A stretch of DNA of 64,000 nucleotides, taken from assembly GCA_016704535.1 (NCBI GenBank), contig JADIZZ010000001.1, positions 124,001-188,000 of the forward strand, in the 5' to 3' direction. Within the stretch, counting starts at the first letter, position 1. Each line of letters opens with the position of its first letter. This DNA comes from Betaproteobacteria bacterium (lineage in GTDB: Bacteria > Pseudomonadota > Gammaproteobacteria > Burkholderiales > Burkholderiaceae_C). The notes beneath the pieces were generated by a model. That model saw nothing but the letters and a program-made list of their open reading frames with translations. It was not told the origin of the DNA and searched no databases. Position numbers and translations under genes: made by a program. Positions 51,935 to 61,248 of this stretch are shown piece after piece.

Positions 51935-53445
51935 GCCGCCTGCCCCGCGTCGGCCGCCAGGGCCTGCACCGCCTGCACGAAGACCTGCGCGCGGTGGCCG
52001 TAGTTGCGGAACATGTCCAGGCTGGCACAGGCCGGGCTCAGCAGCACGGCGTCGCCCGCTTCGGCCTGCTCGAAGCACCAGGCCACCGCCGCGTCCAGCG
52101 TGGCATGTCGCTCGAAGGGTACGGGGCCGAGCACCGCTTCGATGGCCGCTGCGTCGCGGCCGATCGTGGCCACGGCGCGGGCGTGGCGCGACAGCGGCTC
52201 GCGCAGCGGCGAGAAGTCCTGCCCCTTGCCGTCTCCGCCCAGGATGAGCAGCAGCTTGCCCGGCGCCTTGTCTTCGCCCAGGCCCAGGATGGCGGCCACG
52301 GTTGCACCGACGTTCGTGCCCTTGCTGTCGTCGAAGGCCTCGACCTCACCGATGCGGGCGACGAAGGCCACGCGGTGCGGTTCGCCGCTGTACTCGCGCA
52401 GGCCGTGCAGCATGGGCGCCAGCGGGCAGCCTATCGCCGTGGCCAGCGCCAGCGCGGCCAGCGCGTTGGCGGCATTGTGGCGGCCGCGCACGCGCAGTGC
52501 GTCGGCGGGCATCAGGCGCTGCAGGTGGACTTCTTCTTCCTCGTCGCCCTTCTTGCGCTTGATGGTTTCGTCGGTCGGCAGCGCGCGCACCAGCCAGGCC
52601 ATGCCGTTCTCGGTGAGGAGACCAAAGTCGCCCGGGCGCTGCGGCGCGTCGAGGCCGAAGCGCACGATGCCGCGTCTGACGGGCCTGGGTTTGAGCTTGC
52701 CCTTCACCGCAAGCGGCTGCGGCACCAGTGCTTCCACGGCCGGGTCGTCGCGGTTGATCACCATCACGCCAGTGCTGCCGAAGACACGCGCCTTGGCGGC
52801 CGTGTAGGCGACCATGCTGCCGTGCCAGTCGAGGTGATCCTGCGTGATGTTCAGCACCGTGGCCGCGTCGGGCTCGAAGCCGCGGACGGTGTCGAGCTGG
52901 AAGCTCGAAAGCTCCAGCACCCACACCTCGGGCAGGTCGTCCAGGCGCGAGGTCAGCGTGTCCAGCAGCGTGGGGCCGATGTTGCCGGCGACGGCCACGC
53001 GCCTGCCCGCACGTTCGACCAGCAAGGCCGTCATCGCGGTGGTCGTGGTCTTGCCGTTGGTGCCGGTGATGGCCAGCAGCTTCAGTGCCGGCGCCCCTGC
53101 GGCGCCCAGATCGGCCAGCGCACGCACGAAGAGGTCGAGTTCGCCCAGCACCGCAATGCCGGTGTCACGGGCCTCGTTCAGCAGCGGCGCGACGCGCGCA
53201 TCCGTCGGCGCGAGGCCGGGGCTCTTCAGAACCAGCTGGAAGCCGGCGAGCCGCTCGGCTGCCAGCTCGCCGCCGATGCGCAGCACCGCTGGCCATTCGG
53301 CCGCCAGGCGGGCGTCGCCCGGAGTTTCGTCGCGCGAGTCCCACACCGTCACGGCCGCGCCGCAACGCGCGCACCAGCGCGCCATGGCCAGGCCACTGTC
53401 GCCGAGGCCGAGGATGAGCACGGGCAGATCGCGCAGGAAGTTCAT
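51931..53445 (-). CDS. murD: UDP-MurNAc-L-Ala--D-Glu ligase
   Basis: A 504-residue Mur ligase, slightly longer than E. coli MurD because of an insert around EEEEVHLQRL. LILGLGDSGLAMARW is the N-terminal nucleotide-fold block, AITGTNGKTTTTAM the P-loop, LELSSFQLD and LNITQDHLDWHG the MurD-specific centre, and LGGDGKGQDFSPL the C-terminal motif. It overlaps ftsW by 4 bp and lies 7 bp after mraY. Confidence 0.96.
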   Translation of the reverse strand: MNFLRDLPVLILGLGDSGLAMARWCARCGAAVTVWDSRDETPGDARLAAEWPAVLRIGGELAAERLAGFQLVLKSPGLAPTDARVAPLLNEARDTGIAVLGELDLFVRALADLGAAGAPALKLLAITGTNGKTTTTAMTALLVERAGRRVAVAGNIGPTLLDTLTSRLDDLPEVWVLELSSFQLDTVRGFEPDAATVLNITQDHLDWHGSMVAYTAAKARVFGSTGVMVINRDDPAVEALVPQPLAVKGKLKPRPVRRGIVRFGLDAPQRPGDFGLLTENGMAWLVRALPTDETIKRKKGDEEEEVHLQRLMPADALRVRGRHNAANALAALALATAIGCPLAPMLHGLREYSGEPHRVAFVARIGEVEAFDDSKGTNVGATVAAILGLGEDKAPGKLLLILGGDGKGQDFSPLREPLSRHARAVATIGRDAAAIEAVLGPVPFERHATLDAAVAWCFEQAEAGDAVLLSPACASLDMFRNYGHRAQVFVQAVQALAADAGQAA

Positions 53446-53452
53446 CGTGCGC

Positions 53453-54634
53453 CTAGCGGAGCTTCAGGCTGGCCAGGCCGACGAGGCACAGCAGCATCGT
53501 GATGATCCAGAAGCGCACGACGACCTGCGTCTCGGCCCAGCCCTTCTTCTCGAAGTGGTGGTGCAGCGGCGCCATCAGGAAGATGCGCTTGCCGACGCCG
53601 AACTTCGCCTTCGTGAACTTGAACCAGCCCACCTGGATCATCACGGAGAGCGCCTCGGCGACGAAGACGCCGCCCATGATGCCGAGCACGATCTCCTGCC
53701 GCGTGATGACGGCGATGGTGCCGAGCGCACCACCCAGCGACAGCGCGCCCACGTCGCCCATGAAGACCTGCGCCGGGTTGGCGTTGAACCACAGGAAGGC
53801 CAGGCCCGCGCCGGCCATCGCGGCGCAGAACACCAGCAGTTCACCGGCGCCCGGGATGTAGGGGAACAGCAGGTACTTGCTGAAGTTGACGTTGCCCACC
53901 ACGTAGGCGAAGACGCCCAGGGCGCTGCCCACCATCACCACCGGCATGATGGCCAGGCCGTCGAGGCCGTCGGTGAAGTTCACCGCGTTGCTGCAGCCGA
54001 CGATGACGAACCAGGTCAGGAAGATGAAGCCGAAGACGCCGAGCGGGTAGCTCACGGTCTTGAAGAAGGGCACCATCAGGTCGGCGCGTGGCGGCAGGTC
54101 GTTGCTGAAGCCGCTGGTGACCCAACGGATGAAAAGCTCCAGGACGCGGATGTTGCTGGTCTCGCTGACGCTGAATGCGAGGTACAGCGCGGCGACGATG
54201 CCGATCAGCGACTGCCAGAAGAACTTCTCGCGGCTGCGCATGCCCTCGGGGTCCTTGCGCACCACCTTGCGCCAGTCGTCGGCCCAGCCGATGGCGCCGA
54301 AGCCGAAGGTGACGAGCATCACCACCCAGACGAAACGGTTGGTCCAGTCGAACCACAGGAGTGTGCTGACACCGATGCCGATGAGCACGAGCACGCCGCC
54401 CATCGTCGGCGTGCCGCGTTTGCCGAGGTGGGCCTGCACGCCGTATTCGCGGATGGGCTGGCCGATCTTCATCTCGGTCAGACGGCGGATGACCCAGGGC
54501 CCGAAGGCCAGGCCGATGAGCAGCGAGGTCAGCGCCGCCAGCACGGCGCGGAAGGTGAGGTACTGGAAGACGCGCAGGAAGCCCAGGTGCTCGGGCTCAT
54601 GGGCCATCAGCCACTGGGTCAGGCTCAGCAGCAC
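53453..54634 (-). CDS. mraY: Phospho-MurNAc-pentapeptide transferase
   Basis: A 393-residue membrane enzyme with about ten helices that forms lipid I on undecaprenyl phosphate. GTPTMGGVLVLI, FGAIGWADDWRKV (catalytic Asp pair), GCSNAVNFTDGLDGLA, FNANPAQVFMGDVGALSLGG and MAPLHHHFEKKGW are all intact. The GTG start lies 10 bp inside murF; a longer open frame continues in murF without homology. Confidence 0.96.
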   Translation of the reverse strand: MLLSLTQWLMAHEPEHLGFLRVFQYLTFRAVLAALTSLLIGLAFGPWVIRRLTEMKIGQPIREYGVQAHLGKRGTPTMGGVLVLIGIGVSTLLWFDWTNRFVWVVMLVTFGFGAIGWADDWRKVVRKDPEGMRSREKFFWQSLIGIVAALYLAFSVSETSNIRVLELFIRWVTSGFSNDLPPRADLMVPFFKTVSYPLGVFGFIFLTWFVIVGCSNAVNFTDGLDGLAIMPVVMVGSALGVFAYVVGNVNFSKYLLFPYIPGAGELLVFCAAMAGAGLAFLWFNANPAQVFMGDVGALSLGGALGTIAVITRQEIVLGIMGGVFVAEALSVMIQVGWFKFTKAKFGVGKRIFLMAPLHHHFEKKGWAETQVVVRFWIITMLLCLVGLASLKLR

Positions 54635-56037
54635 GGCGCAGCCCCTGGAGCCGTAGGCGCCTTCGTCATCTGCTGCAGGGCTTGCACCACTTGCTCCATC
54701 TGCATGAAGCGCGAGCCTTTGACGAGCACCGAAGCCGCTGCGGGTCGTGCGTCGGGCAGCGCGGCGACCAGGGCCGATACGGTGTCGAAGTGACGGTCGG
54801 CCCCGGCGTGCATGCACAGCGCCCCCACGGTCCAGACGTGTTCGAGGCCGACTGCGCGCGCCGCGGCGCCGACCTCGGCATGGAAGCGCGGGCCTTCGCT
54901 GCCCACCTCGCCCATGTCGCCCAGCACCAGCCAGCGCGGGTGCGGCAGTTCGGCCAGCAGGCGGATGGCGGCCAGCACCGAATCGGGGTTGGCGTTGTAG
55001 CTGTCGTCGACCAGCGTCACCGGCCGGCCGCCCAGCTGCAGCCGCTGCAGCTGCGAGCGCCCCTTCACCGCCTGGAAGCCAGCCAGGCCGCGGGCCACCG
55101 CGGCCAAGGGCAGACCCGCGGCCAGCGCGCAGGCCGCGGCCGCGGCCGCATTGGCCACGTTGTGGCGGCCAGCCAGCGCCAGCGTGGTGTCGGCGCCTCC
55201 CACGGGGGTGTGCAACTGCAGATGCCAGGCGCCGCCCCCGTCGCCCTCGTCCTGCCAGTCGGCGCGGGCCCACACGTGGCTGGCGGTGTCGGCCGCGGGC
55301 TGCAGGCCGAAGGTCCACACGCGGCGCACGCCGGCTATCTCGCGCCAAAGCGGCGTGTAAGCGTCGTCGGCCGGAATGACGGCGGTGCCATCGGCCGGCA
55401 GCGCCGCGATGACGGCGCCGTTCTCGCGCGCCACGGATTCCACCGTCGCCATGAATTCCTGGTGTTCACGCTGCGCGTTGTTGACGAGGGCCACGCTGGG
55501 CTGTGCCAGCATTGCCAATAGCGCGATTTCGCCTTCGTGGTTCATGCCCAGTTCCAGCACTGCGGCACGGTGGTCGGGGCGCAGGCGCAGCAAGGTCAGC
55601 GGCACCCCGATGTGGTTGTTCAGGTTGCCGGCGGTGGCCAGGGCCGCTTCGCCGTGTGCGGCGCGCAGCATGCTGGCCAGCATTTGCGTCACCGTGGTCT
55701 TGCCGTTGCTGCCGGTGACCGCGATCAAGGGCAGCTCGAAGCGCGCGCGCCACGCCGCCGCCAGCTGCTGCAGGGCCACCAGGCTGTCCGCCACTTTCAG
55801 GCCGGGCAGCGTGGCCTCGCCCAAGCCGTGTTCGGCCAACGCCGCCACTGCGCCGGCGGCACGCGCTTGCGGCAGGTAGTCGTGGCCGTCGAAGCGTTCG
55901 CCCTTCAGCGCGGCGAAGAGGTCGCCAGGCTGTAGCGTGCGGGTATCGGTGTGCACACGTTCGACCGGCGTGCTGCCATCGCCGATCAGCATGCTGCCGG
56001 GCAGCAGCGCCTGCGCCTGGGCCAGCGTGAACATCAT
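54625..56037 (-). CDS. murF: UDP-MurNAc-tripeptide--D-Ala-D-Ala ligase
   Basis: A 470-residue Mur ligase that completes the pentapeptide. FAALKGERFDGHDYL is the N-terminal UDP-binding block, AVTGSNGKTTVTQML the P-loop, GMNHEGEIALLA and NNAQREHQEF the central motifs, and DDSYNANPDSVLAAI and LGDMGEVG the C-terminal MurF marks. It overlaps murE by 4 bp upstream and mraY by 10 bp downstream. Confidence 0.96.
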   Translation of the reverse strand: MMFTLAQAQALLPGSMLIGDGSTPVERVHTDTRTLQPGDLFAALKGERFDGHDYLPQARAAGAVAALAEHGLGEATLPGLKVADSLVALQQLAAAWRARFELPLIAVTGSNGKTTVTQMLASMLRAAHGEAALATAGNLNNHIGVPLTLLRLRPDHRAAVLELGMNHEGEIALLAMLAQPSVALVNNAQREHQEFMATVESVARENGAVIAALPADGTAVIPADDAYTPLWREIAGVRRVWTFGLQPAADTASHVWARADWQDEGDGGGAWHLQLHTPVGGADTTLALAGRHNVANAAAAAACALAAGLPLAAVARGLAGFQAVKGRSQLQRLQLGGRPVTLVDDSYNANPDSVLAAIRLLAELPHPRWLVLGDMGEVGSEGPRFHAEVGAAARAVGLEHVWTVGALCMHAGADRHFDTVSALVAALPDARPAAASVLVKGSRFMQMEQVVQALQQMTKAPTAPGAAPCC

Positions 56038-57587
56038 GTGCCGTTACCTTCGCGACGGCACAGCGCGGCGCGCGCCTCCAACACGTCGGAGAAGGGATGC
56101 TTCTCTCCCGCCACTTCCTGGGTGTCCTCATGGCCCTTGCCGGCCAGCAGCACCACGTCGCCGGCGGCCGCACCTGCGACGGCGTGGGCGATGGCGGCAC
56201 GGCGGTCCTCGACGACGTCGATCTCGTCGTGACCGGTAACGCCGGCCAGGATCTGCGCCAGGATGGCCCGCGGCTCTTCGTCGCGAGGGTTGTCACTGGT
56301 GATCACGACACGGTCGGCGCCAGAGGCAGCGATGGCGCCCATCAACGGGCGCTTGGTGGCGTCGCGGTTGCCGCCGCAGCCGAACACGCACCACAAGCGG
56401 CCGCGGCGTGCGGCGGCCAGCGGGCGCAGTGTCTTCAGTACCTGGGCCAGCGCGTCGGGGGTGTGGGCGTAGTCGACCACCACTTCCACCTCGCGCCCGG
56501 TCACCCGTTGCAGGCGACCGGGCACGGGTGTCAGCCTTGCCACCACGGCCGCGGCCTCGGTCAGCGGCACCCCCAGCGCACGCAGCGCACCCAGCACGAC
56601 GAGCAGGTTGCTGGCGTTGAACTCGCCCACCAGCGCACTGCGCACCTCGGCCCGCTGCGCACTGCTGCCAGTGGTCTCGACGAGCGTGAAGGCCAGGCCC
56701 CCGTCGCCGTGGTGCAGGCTTTCGGCGCGCAGCCGCGCGGCGCTGCGCAGCGAGACGGACCAGAGCGCGAGCGCGCTGCCGGCAAGTTCCTGCGCCAGCT
56801 TGGCGCCATGGGCGTCGTCGATGTTGATCACCGCCGCACGCAGCCCTGGCCAGCTGAACAGCGAGCGCTTGGCCGCCCAGTAGGCGTCCATGCTGCCGTG
56901 GTAATCGAGGTGGTCGCGGGTGAAGTTGGTGAACAGCGCGACGTCGACGCGTGTGGCCTCGAGGCGGTACTCGGCCAGGCCGATCGACGAGGCTTCCAGC
57001 GCGCAGGCGGCGTAGCCGTCGTCCACGAAGCGGCGGAAGGCCTGGTGCAGCGTCACCGGGTCGGGCGTGGTCAGGCCGGTGGGCTCGACATCGCCGTCGT
57101 GGCCGTCCAGCGGCGGTGTGCCCCCCGCCGACGGCGCAGCCGACGGCGGCTGGCCTATCCCCAGCGTGCCGATCACGCCGCAGCGCCGGTTCAGTGCCGT
57201 GAGCGCCTGCGCTGTCCACCATGCGGTGCTGGTCTTGCCGTTGGTGCCGGTGGTGGCCACGATGTCGAGCACGGCGCTCGGCTGGCCACACACCGCGTCG
57301 ACCACGACACCGGCAGCCGCCTTCAGGCCGGGCAGCGTGGCGATGCGCGGGTCGCCGAAGGCAAATGCCTCTGCGCCCTCGGCTTCCACGAGGCATGCCG
57401 CGGCACCCGCGGCCAGCGCCTGCGGCACGAAGCGCCGGCCGTCGCTGGCGTAGCCGGGCCAGGCGATGAAACCATCGCCCGGACGCACGGCGCGGCTGTC
57501 GCCCCGCAGCCGTGCGCCGCCGTTCAGCGGCACACGCCCAGCCAGCCAGGCGGCGGCTTCGTCGGCAGTGGCCAGCGCGGTGGTCAC
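56034..57587 (-). CDS. murE: UDP-MurNAc-L-Ala-D-Glu--meso-diaminopimelate ligase
   Basis: A 517-residue Mur ligase. ATTGTNGKTSTAWW is the P-loop, TTPDPVTLHQAF and EASSIGLAEYRL the substrate motifs, and FTNFTRDHLDYHGSMDAYWAAK contains the carbamylated Lys. SDNPRDEEP near residue 430 is the signature for meso-diaminopimelate, so the cell wall is the Gram-negative A1gamma type. It starts 1 bp after the ftsI stop. Confidence 0.97.
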   Translation of the reverse strand: MTTALATADEAAAWLAGRVPLNGGARLRGDSRAVRPGDGFIAWPGYASDGRRFVPQALAAGAAACLVEAEGAEAFAFGDPRIATLPGLKAAAGVVVDAVCGQPSAVLDIVATTGTNGKTSTAWWTAQALTALNRRCGVIGTLGIGQPPSAAPSAGGTPPLDGHDGDVEPTGLTTPDPVTLHQAFRRFVDDGYAACALEASSIGLAEYRLEATRVDVALFTNFTRDHLDYHGSMDAYWAAKRSLFSWPGLRAAVINIDDAHGAKLAQELAGSALALWSVSLRSAARLRAESLHHGDGGLAFTLVETTGSSAQRAEVRSALVGEFNASNLLVVLGALRALGVPLTEAAAVVARLTPVPGRLQRVTGREVEVVVDYAHTPDALAQVLKTLRPLAAARRGRLWCVFGCGGNRDATKRPLMGAIAASGADRVVITSDNPRDEEPRAILAQILAGVTGHDEIDVVEDRRAAIAHAVAGAAAGDVVLLAGKGHEDTQEVAGEKHPFSDVLEARAALCRREGNGT

Positions 57588-57588
57588 G

Positions 57589-59361
57589 TCAGAAGCTCTC
57601 GGTCTCGGCCGCGACCGGCTTGGCGCTGATCTGCGCCTTGACGTCGATGTCGGGTGCCACGTTCATCATGCGCAGCGTTTGCTGCACGACCTGGCTGAAG
57701 ATGGGCGCTGCGACGTCGCCGCCGTAGTAGATGCCCTTGCCGGGCTCGTCGACCATCACCGCCACCACGATGCGCGGGTTGGCCACCGGCGCCAAGCCGA
57801 CGAACCAGGCGCGGTACTTGTTGCTGTAGCCCTTGCCTTCTTGCTTGCGTGCAGTGCCCGTCTTTCCGCCCACCGAATAGCCGATGGCCTGCGCCTTGGG
57901 CGCCGTGCCGCCGGGCCCGGCGGCCAGCTGCAGCATCTGGCGCACCTGCTGCGCGGTCTTGGCGGACATCACCCGCTGGCCCGCCAGCGGCTGGCCTTCG
58001 ACGGCATCGCTGCGCTGGATGGTCACTGGGATGAGTTCGCCGTCGCGCGCGAACACCGTGTAGGCGCGCGCCAGCTGGAAGAGGCTCGCTGACAGGCCGT
58101 AGCCGTAGCTCATGGTCGCGTGCTCGATAGGGCGCCACGTCTTGTAGGGGCGCAGCCGGCCCGTCACTGCGCCTGGGAAATCGATGCGCGGCTTCTGGCC
58201 CAGACCGATGGCGGTGTAGATCTCCCACATCTCGCGCGCCGGCATGGAAAGCGCCAGCTTCACGGTGCCGACGTTGCTGCTCTTCTGGATGACCTCGGCC
58301 ACCGTCAACGTGCCGTGCGGATGCGAGTCCGTGATGGTGCTGCCCGTGATGGTGATGCGGCCCGGCGCGGTGTCGACGTGCGTGGCGGGCGTGACGCGAC
58401 CGGTGTCGAGCGCCAGCGCGGCGACGAAGGGTTTCATCGTCGAGCCAGGCTCGAAGATGTCGGTCAGCGCACGGTTGCGCAGCTGCCCACCCGTGAGGTT
58501 GCGGCGGTTCGCGGGGTCGAAGCTGGGGTAGTTGGCCAGCGCCAGCACTTCGCCTGTCTGCACGTCGAGCACGACCACGCTGCCGGCCTTGGCGTTGTGT
58601 TCCTTCACCGCGTCGCGCACACGCTGGTAGGCGAAGAACTGCACCTTGCTGTCGACGCTGAGGGTGACGTCGCGGCCGTTCACCGGGTCGGCCTGGTCGC
58701 CGACGTCCTCGACCACTCGGCCCAGCCGGTCGCGCACCACCGTGCGCTGGCCGGCCTTGCCGAGCAGCTGTTCCTGGAAGCCGAGCTCGATGCCTTCCTG
58801 GCCTTTGTCGTCGATGTTGGTGAAGCCCACCACGTGTGCCGCGGCCTCGCCTTCGGGGTAGCGGCGCTTGTATTCGCGCACTTCCTGCACGCCCTTGAGT
58901 TCCATCGCCTTGACTTCCTGCCAGGCGGCTTCCTCGACGTGTCGGCGCAGCACCACGGCGCCGTTGCTCACGCCGTCGAGCTTGGCTGCAAGTTCGGTCA
59001 GCGGCATGGCCAGATGGCGCGCGAGTGCCTTGCGCTGCGCGCTGTCGGCCGTGAAGGTCTTTACGTCGACCTGCACCGAAGGCAGCGCCACGCTGGTGGC
59101 CAGCACGAGGCCATTGCGGTCGAGGATGCGGCCGCGGCTGGCCGGCAGCGGCTGCTTGTGGAAGAAGCGCTTTTCGCCTTCGGCCTGGTAGAAGTCCGTG
59201 GCGACAATCTGCAGGTGCACCGCGCGGCCCAGCAGCAGCAGGAAGGCCATGCCGACCAGCACGACGACGAAGCGCGAACGCCAGGGTGGCGTCTTGCTCG
59301 CCAGCAGCGGGCTGGTGGCGTAGTTGACGCTGCGCACGCTGTTCGGGCTGCCGCGACTCAT
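57589..59361 (-). CDS. ftsI: Septal penicillin-binding protein 3 (FtsI)
   Basis: A 590-residue class B transpeptidase. One membrane helix lies at ~31-48; the pedestal begins RGRILDRNGLVLATS. The active-site motifs are STMK (Ser307), SSN (361-363) and KTG (500-502). It cross-links septal peptidoglycan with FtsW. The ATG overlaps the ftsL stop by 4 bp. Confidence 0.97.
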   Translation of the reverse strand: MSRGSPNSVRSVNYATSPLLASKTPPWRSRFVVVLVGMAFLLLLGRAVHLQIVATDFYQAEGEKRFFHKQPLPASRGRILDRNGLVLATSVALPSVQVDVKTFTADSAQRKALARHLAMPLTELAAKLDGVSNGAVVLRRHVEEAAWQEVKAMELKGVQEVREYKRRYPEGEAAAHVVGFTNIDDKGQEGIELGFQEQLLGKAGQRTVVRDRLGRVVEDVGDQADPVNGRDVTLSVDSKVQFFAYQRVRDAVKEHNAKAGSVVVLDVQTGEVLALANYPSFDPANRRNLTGGQLRNRALTDIFEPGSTMKPFVAALALDTGRVTPATHVDTAPGRITITGSTITDSHPHGTLTVAEVIQKSSNVGTVKLALSMPAREMWEIYTAIGLGQKPRIDFPGAVTGRLRPYKTWRPIEHATMSYGYGLSASLFQLARAYTVFARDGELIPVTIQRSDAVEGQPLAGQRVMSAKTAQQVRQMLQLAAGPGGTAPKAQAIGYSVGGKTGTARKQEGKGYSNKYRAWFVGLAPVANPRIVVAVMVDEPGKGIYYGGDVAAPIFSQVVQQTLRMMNVAPDIDVKAQISAKPVAAETESF

Positions 59362-59639
59362 CGTTGCACCTGTGATGCTGCGGTGTCGTAGACGTAGGCG
59401 GTCACTGCAGGCGTCGCGGTGCGCATCTGCAGGCGTTCACGCGCAGCGCGTTCCACGCGCAGGTGCGTGCCTTGGGCCTGGGCCTCGGCGTCCAGGCGCT
59501 TGTACTCGGCGTCGAGCTGCTTCTGCTCGGCGCGCGCGGCGTCCAGCGCGGCGAAGAGTTGGCGAGATTCGTAGGCCGACTTCACCAGCAGCAGGCTGCT
59601 GGCGATCAGCGCGACGAAGAGCAGCACGTTGAGCTTCAC
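59358..59639 (-). CDS. ftsL: Cell division protein FtsL
   Basis: A 93-residue bitopic protein: a membrane helix at ~4-22 (NVLLFVALIASSLLLVKSAY) and a periplasmic coiled coil (ESRQLFAALDAARAEQKQLDAEYKRL) of the leucine-zipper type that pairs with FtsB and binds FtsQ. Identification rests on size, topology and the fixed place between rsmH and ftsI. Confidence 0.93.
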   Translation of the reverse strand: MKLNVLLFVALIASSLLLVKSAYESRQLFAALDAARAEQKQLDAEYKRLDAEAQAQGTHLRVERAARERLQMRTATPAVTAYVYDTAASQVQR

Positions 59640-59652
59640 GGGGCGCGCCGGC

Positions 59653-60585
59653 TCAGGCGACTTCGGTGCGCTCGGCCACGCGCAACACGGCCGAACGTGC
59701 GCGCGGGTTGGCGCTGATCTCTTCGGCCGTCGGCTTCAGCCGGCCCAGTGCCGCCAACCGCATCGGTTGCGCCGGCGCGAAGGGCGCGCGACGGTCCACC
59801 ACCTCGCGGCTTTCGCGGGCGATGAAGGTCTTCACGATGCGGTCTTCGAGCGAATGGAAGGCGATCACGACCAGGCGTCCGTGCGGGGCGAGCAGCGCCA
59901 GGGCCGCCTTCAGCCCCTGTTCGAGCGCTTCAAGCTCGGCGTTGACGTGAATCCGTAGAGCTTGAAACGTGCGCGTTGCAGGGTCCTGGCCCGGCTCGCG
60001 GGTCTTGACGGTGCGAGCCACGAGCGCGGAAAGCTCGCCGGTGCGAACGACGGGAGCGCCGCCTTCGCGGCGAGCGACAAGCGCCTTTGCAATCTGAGCA
60101 GCAAACCGTTCTTCGCCATAGTCACGTATCACCTCCGTGATTTCACGCACGTCGGCGCGTGCCAGGAATTCAGCCGCCGTTTCGCCGCGCGTGGTGTCCA
60201 TGCGCATGTCCAGCGGGGCGTCGTAGCGGAAACTGAAGCCGCGTTCGGGGTTGTCGATCTGCGGCGAGCTGATGCCCAGGTCGAGCAGCACGCCTTGCAC
60301 CTGCGTGATGCCGCGCGCCGCCAGTTCGGCCTGCATGGCGTCGAAGCTCTCGTGGCAGATGACGAAACGCGGGTCGGTGATGGAGGCCGCCTCGGCGATG
60401 GCCTCGGGGTCCTTGTCGAAGGCCACCAGCCGGCCCGCCGGCGACAGCAGCGCCAGCACGGCACGGCTGTGGCCGCCACGGCCGAAGGTGCCGTCGACGT
60501 AGGTGCCATCGGGCTGCGTCACCAGGGCCTGCACGGCCTCTTCGAGCAACACGGTGGTGTGGCGCCATGCCGAGGCCGCGTTCAC
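59653..60585 (-). CDS. rsmH: 16S rRNA (cytosine1402-N4)-methyltransferase RsmH
   Basis: A 310-residue SAM-dependent enzyme (former MraW). HTTVLLEEAVQAL opens the protein, VDGTFGRGGHSRAVL is the SAM motif, VAFDKDPEAI the acidic loop, GVLLDLGISSPQIDNPERGFSFR the catalytic block and VIAFHSLEDRIVK the late motif. It methylates 16S rRNA at C1402. The ATG overlaps the mraZ stop by 4 bp. Confidence 0.97.
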   Translation of the reverse strand: MNAASAWRHTTVLLEEAVQALVTQPDGTYVDGTFGRGGHSRAVLALLSPAGRLVAFDKDPEAIAEAASITDPRFVICHESFDAMQAELAARGITQVQGVLLDLGISSPQIDNPERGFSFRYDAPLDMRMDTTRGETAAEFLARADVREITEVIRDYGEERFAAQIAKALVARREGGAPVVRTGELSALVARTVKTREPGQDPATRTFQALRIHVNAELEALEQGLKAALALLAPHGRLVVIAFHSLEDRIVKTFIARESREVVDRRAPFAPAQPMRLAALGRLKPTAEEISANPRARSAVLRVAERTEVA

Positions 60586-61016
60586 CGGATGACCAGATTT
60601 CGCAAGGTGTCGGGCCGGGGTCTGGCCAGCGCCTCGGTCTCGCGGGCGTCGTGGCGGGCGCTGTCCCAGAGCTCAAAATAGGCGCCCACGCCCATGAACT
60701 TCACGTCGCGCTCCAGCCCCGCCCAGGCCCGCAGTTCGGGCGGGATGAGCACACGCGCGGCGCTGTCGAGTTCCACCTCGGTGGCACTGCCGATGAAGAA
60801 GCGACGCCAGGCGTCGTCTTCGGTGGTCAGCGCGAGCACGTTGTTCTCGAAGGCCTCCCACACCGGCAGCGGGTACAGCGACAGGCAGCCATCGGGGTTC
60901 TTCGTCACCACCATCTGGCCCTGCACGGTGGCCATGAGTACGTCACGCCAGCGGGCGGGCACGGTGATGCGCCCCTTCCCGTCCAACGTCAGTACCGGAC
61001 CCCCGCGAAAGACCAT
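60582..61016 (-). CDS. mraZ: Transcriptional regulator MraZ
   Basis: A 144-residue AbrB-fold regulator with two MraZ repeats: LTLDGKGRITVPARWRD in the first and LDSAARVLIPPELRAWAGL in the second, each with the DxxGR/DxxAR core. ATG 61016 is preferred over the in-frame GTG at 61023-61025 because the GTG lies inside the promoter-proximal boxes and lacks a spaced ribosome site. MraZ represses its own operon through repeated TGGGA-like boxes, which are present just upstream. Confidence 0.95.
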   Translation of the reverse strand: MVFRGGPVLTLDGKGRITVPARWRDVLMATVQGQMVVTKNPDGCLSLYPLPVWEAFENNVLALTTEDDAWRRFFIGSATEVELDSAARVLIPPELRAWAGLERDVKFMGVGAYFELWDSARHDARETEALARPRPDTLRNLVIR

Positions 61017-61019
61017 GGC

Positions 61020-61083
61020 AGCCACCTTCCCCCACTAAACACCACGATCTCCCACTTTAACCGAGACGTCTTGAACGGGTCAA
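61020..61083 (-). promoter_or_regulatory. mra promoter with four MraZ boxes
   Basis: Minus strand: -35 TTGACC (61083-61078), a 17-bp spacer, then a weak -10 TTAAAG (61060-61055). Directly after it, GTGGGA, GTGGTG, GTGGGG and GTGGCT begin every 10 bp (61055-61020), i.e. on one face of the helix. Three or four TGGGN repeats at 10-bp spacing are the known operator arrangement for MraZ. The last repeat lies only a few bases from the mraZ start codon. Confidence 0.85.
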
Positions 61084-61112
61084 TCCACGACGAGTGAAAA
61101 TCTAATCAAATC

Positions 61113-61206
61113 AACAACTTAGAAGGAATTTCTAAGTTGTTTTTTGAAAGAAAATCGTTGTGAATTAAGGACTTGCAGAAGTGACTGCAAGTCGTTTCTA
61201 AGAAAC
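61113..61206. repeat. AT-rich stretch with three perfect palindromes
   Basis: Three inverted repeats lie in a row in an AT-rich island between divergent genes. AACAACTTAGAA / TTCTAAGTTGTT (61113-61141, 5-nt loop, followed by TTTT on the plus strand); ACTTGCAG / CTGCAAGT (61171-61192, 6-nt loop); GTTTCT-A-AGAAAC (61194-61206). The first could act as a weak terminator or operator; the others look like protein-binding palindromes. No gene is encoded here. Confidence 0.55.
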
Positions 61207-61248
61207 TGCGGTCCTGCCGGCCCGTCCGCCCACGTTCAAGAGAGCTGC

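Noticed and set aside
61113..61145. Plus-strand intrinsic terminator reading of the AACAACTTAGAA hairpin with T-run
   Set aside because: The stem is AT-rich and weak and no gene is transcribed into it from the left on the plus strand, so a simple terminator is not the best explanation; it is listed as a repeat.
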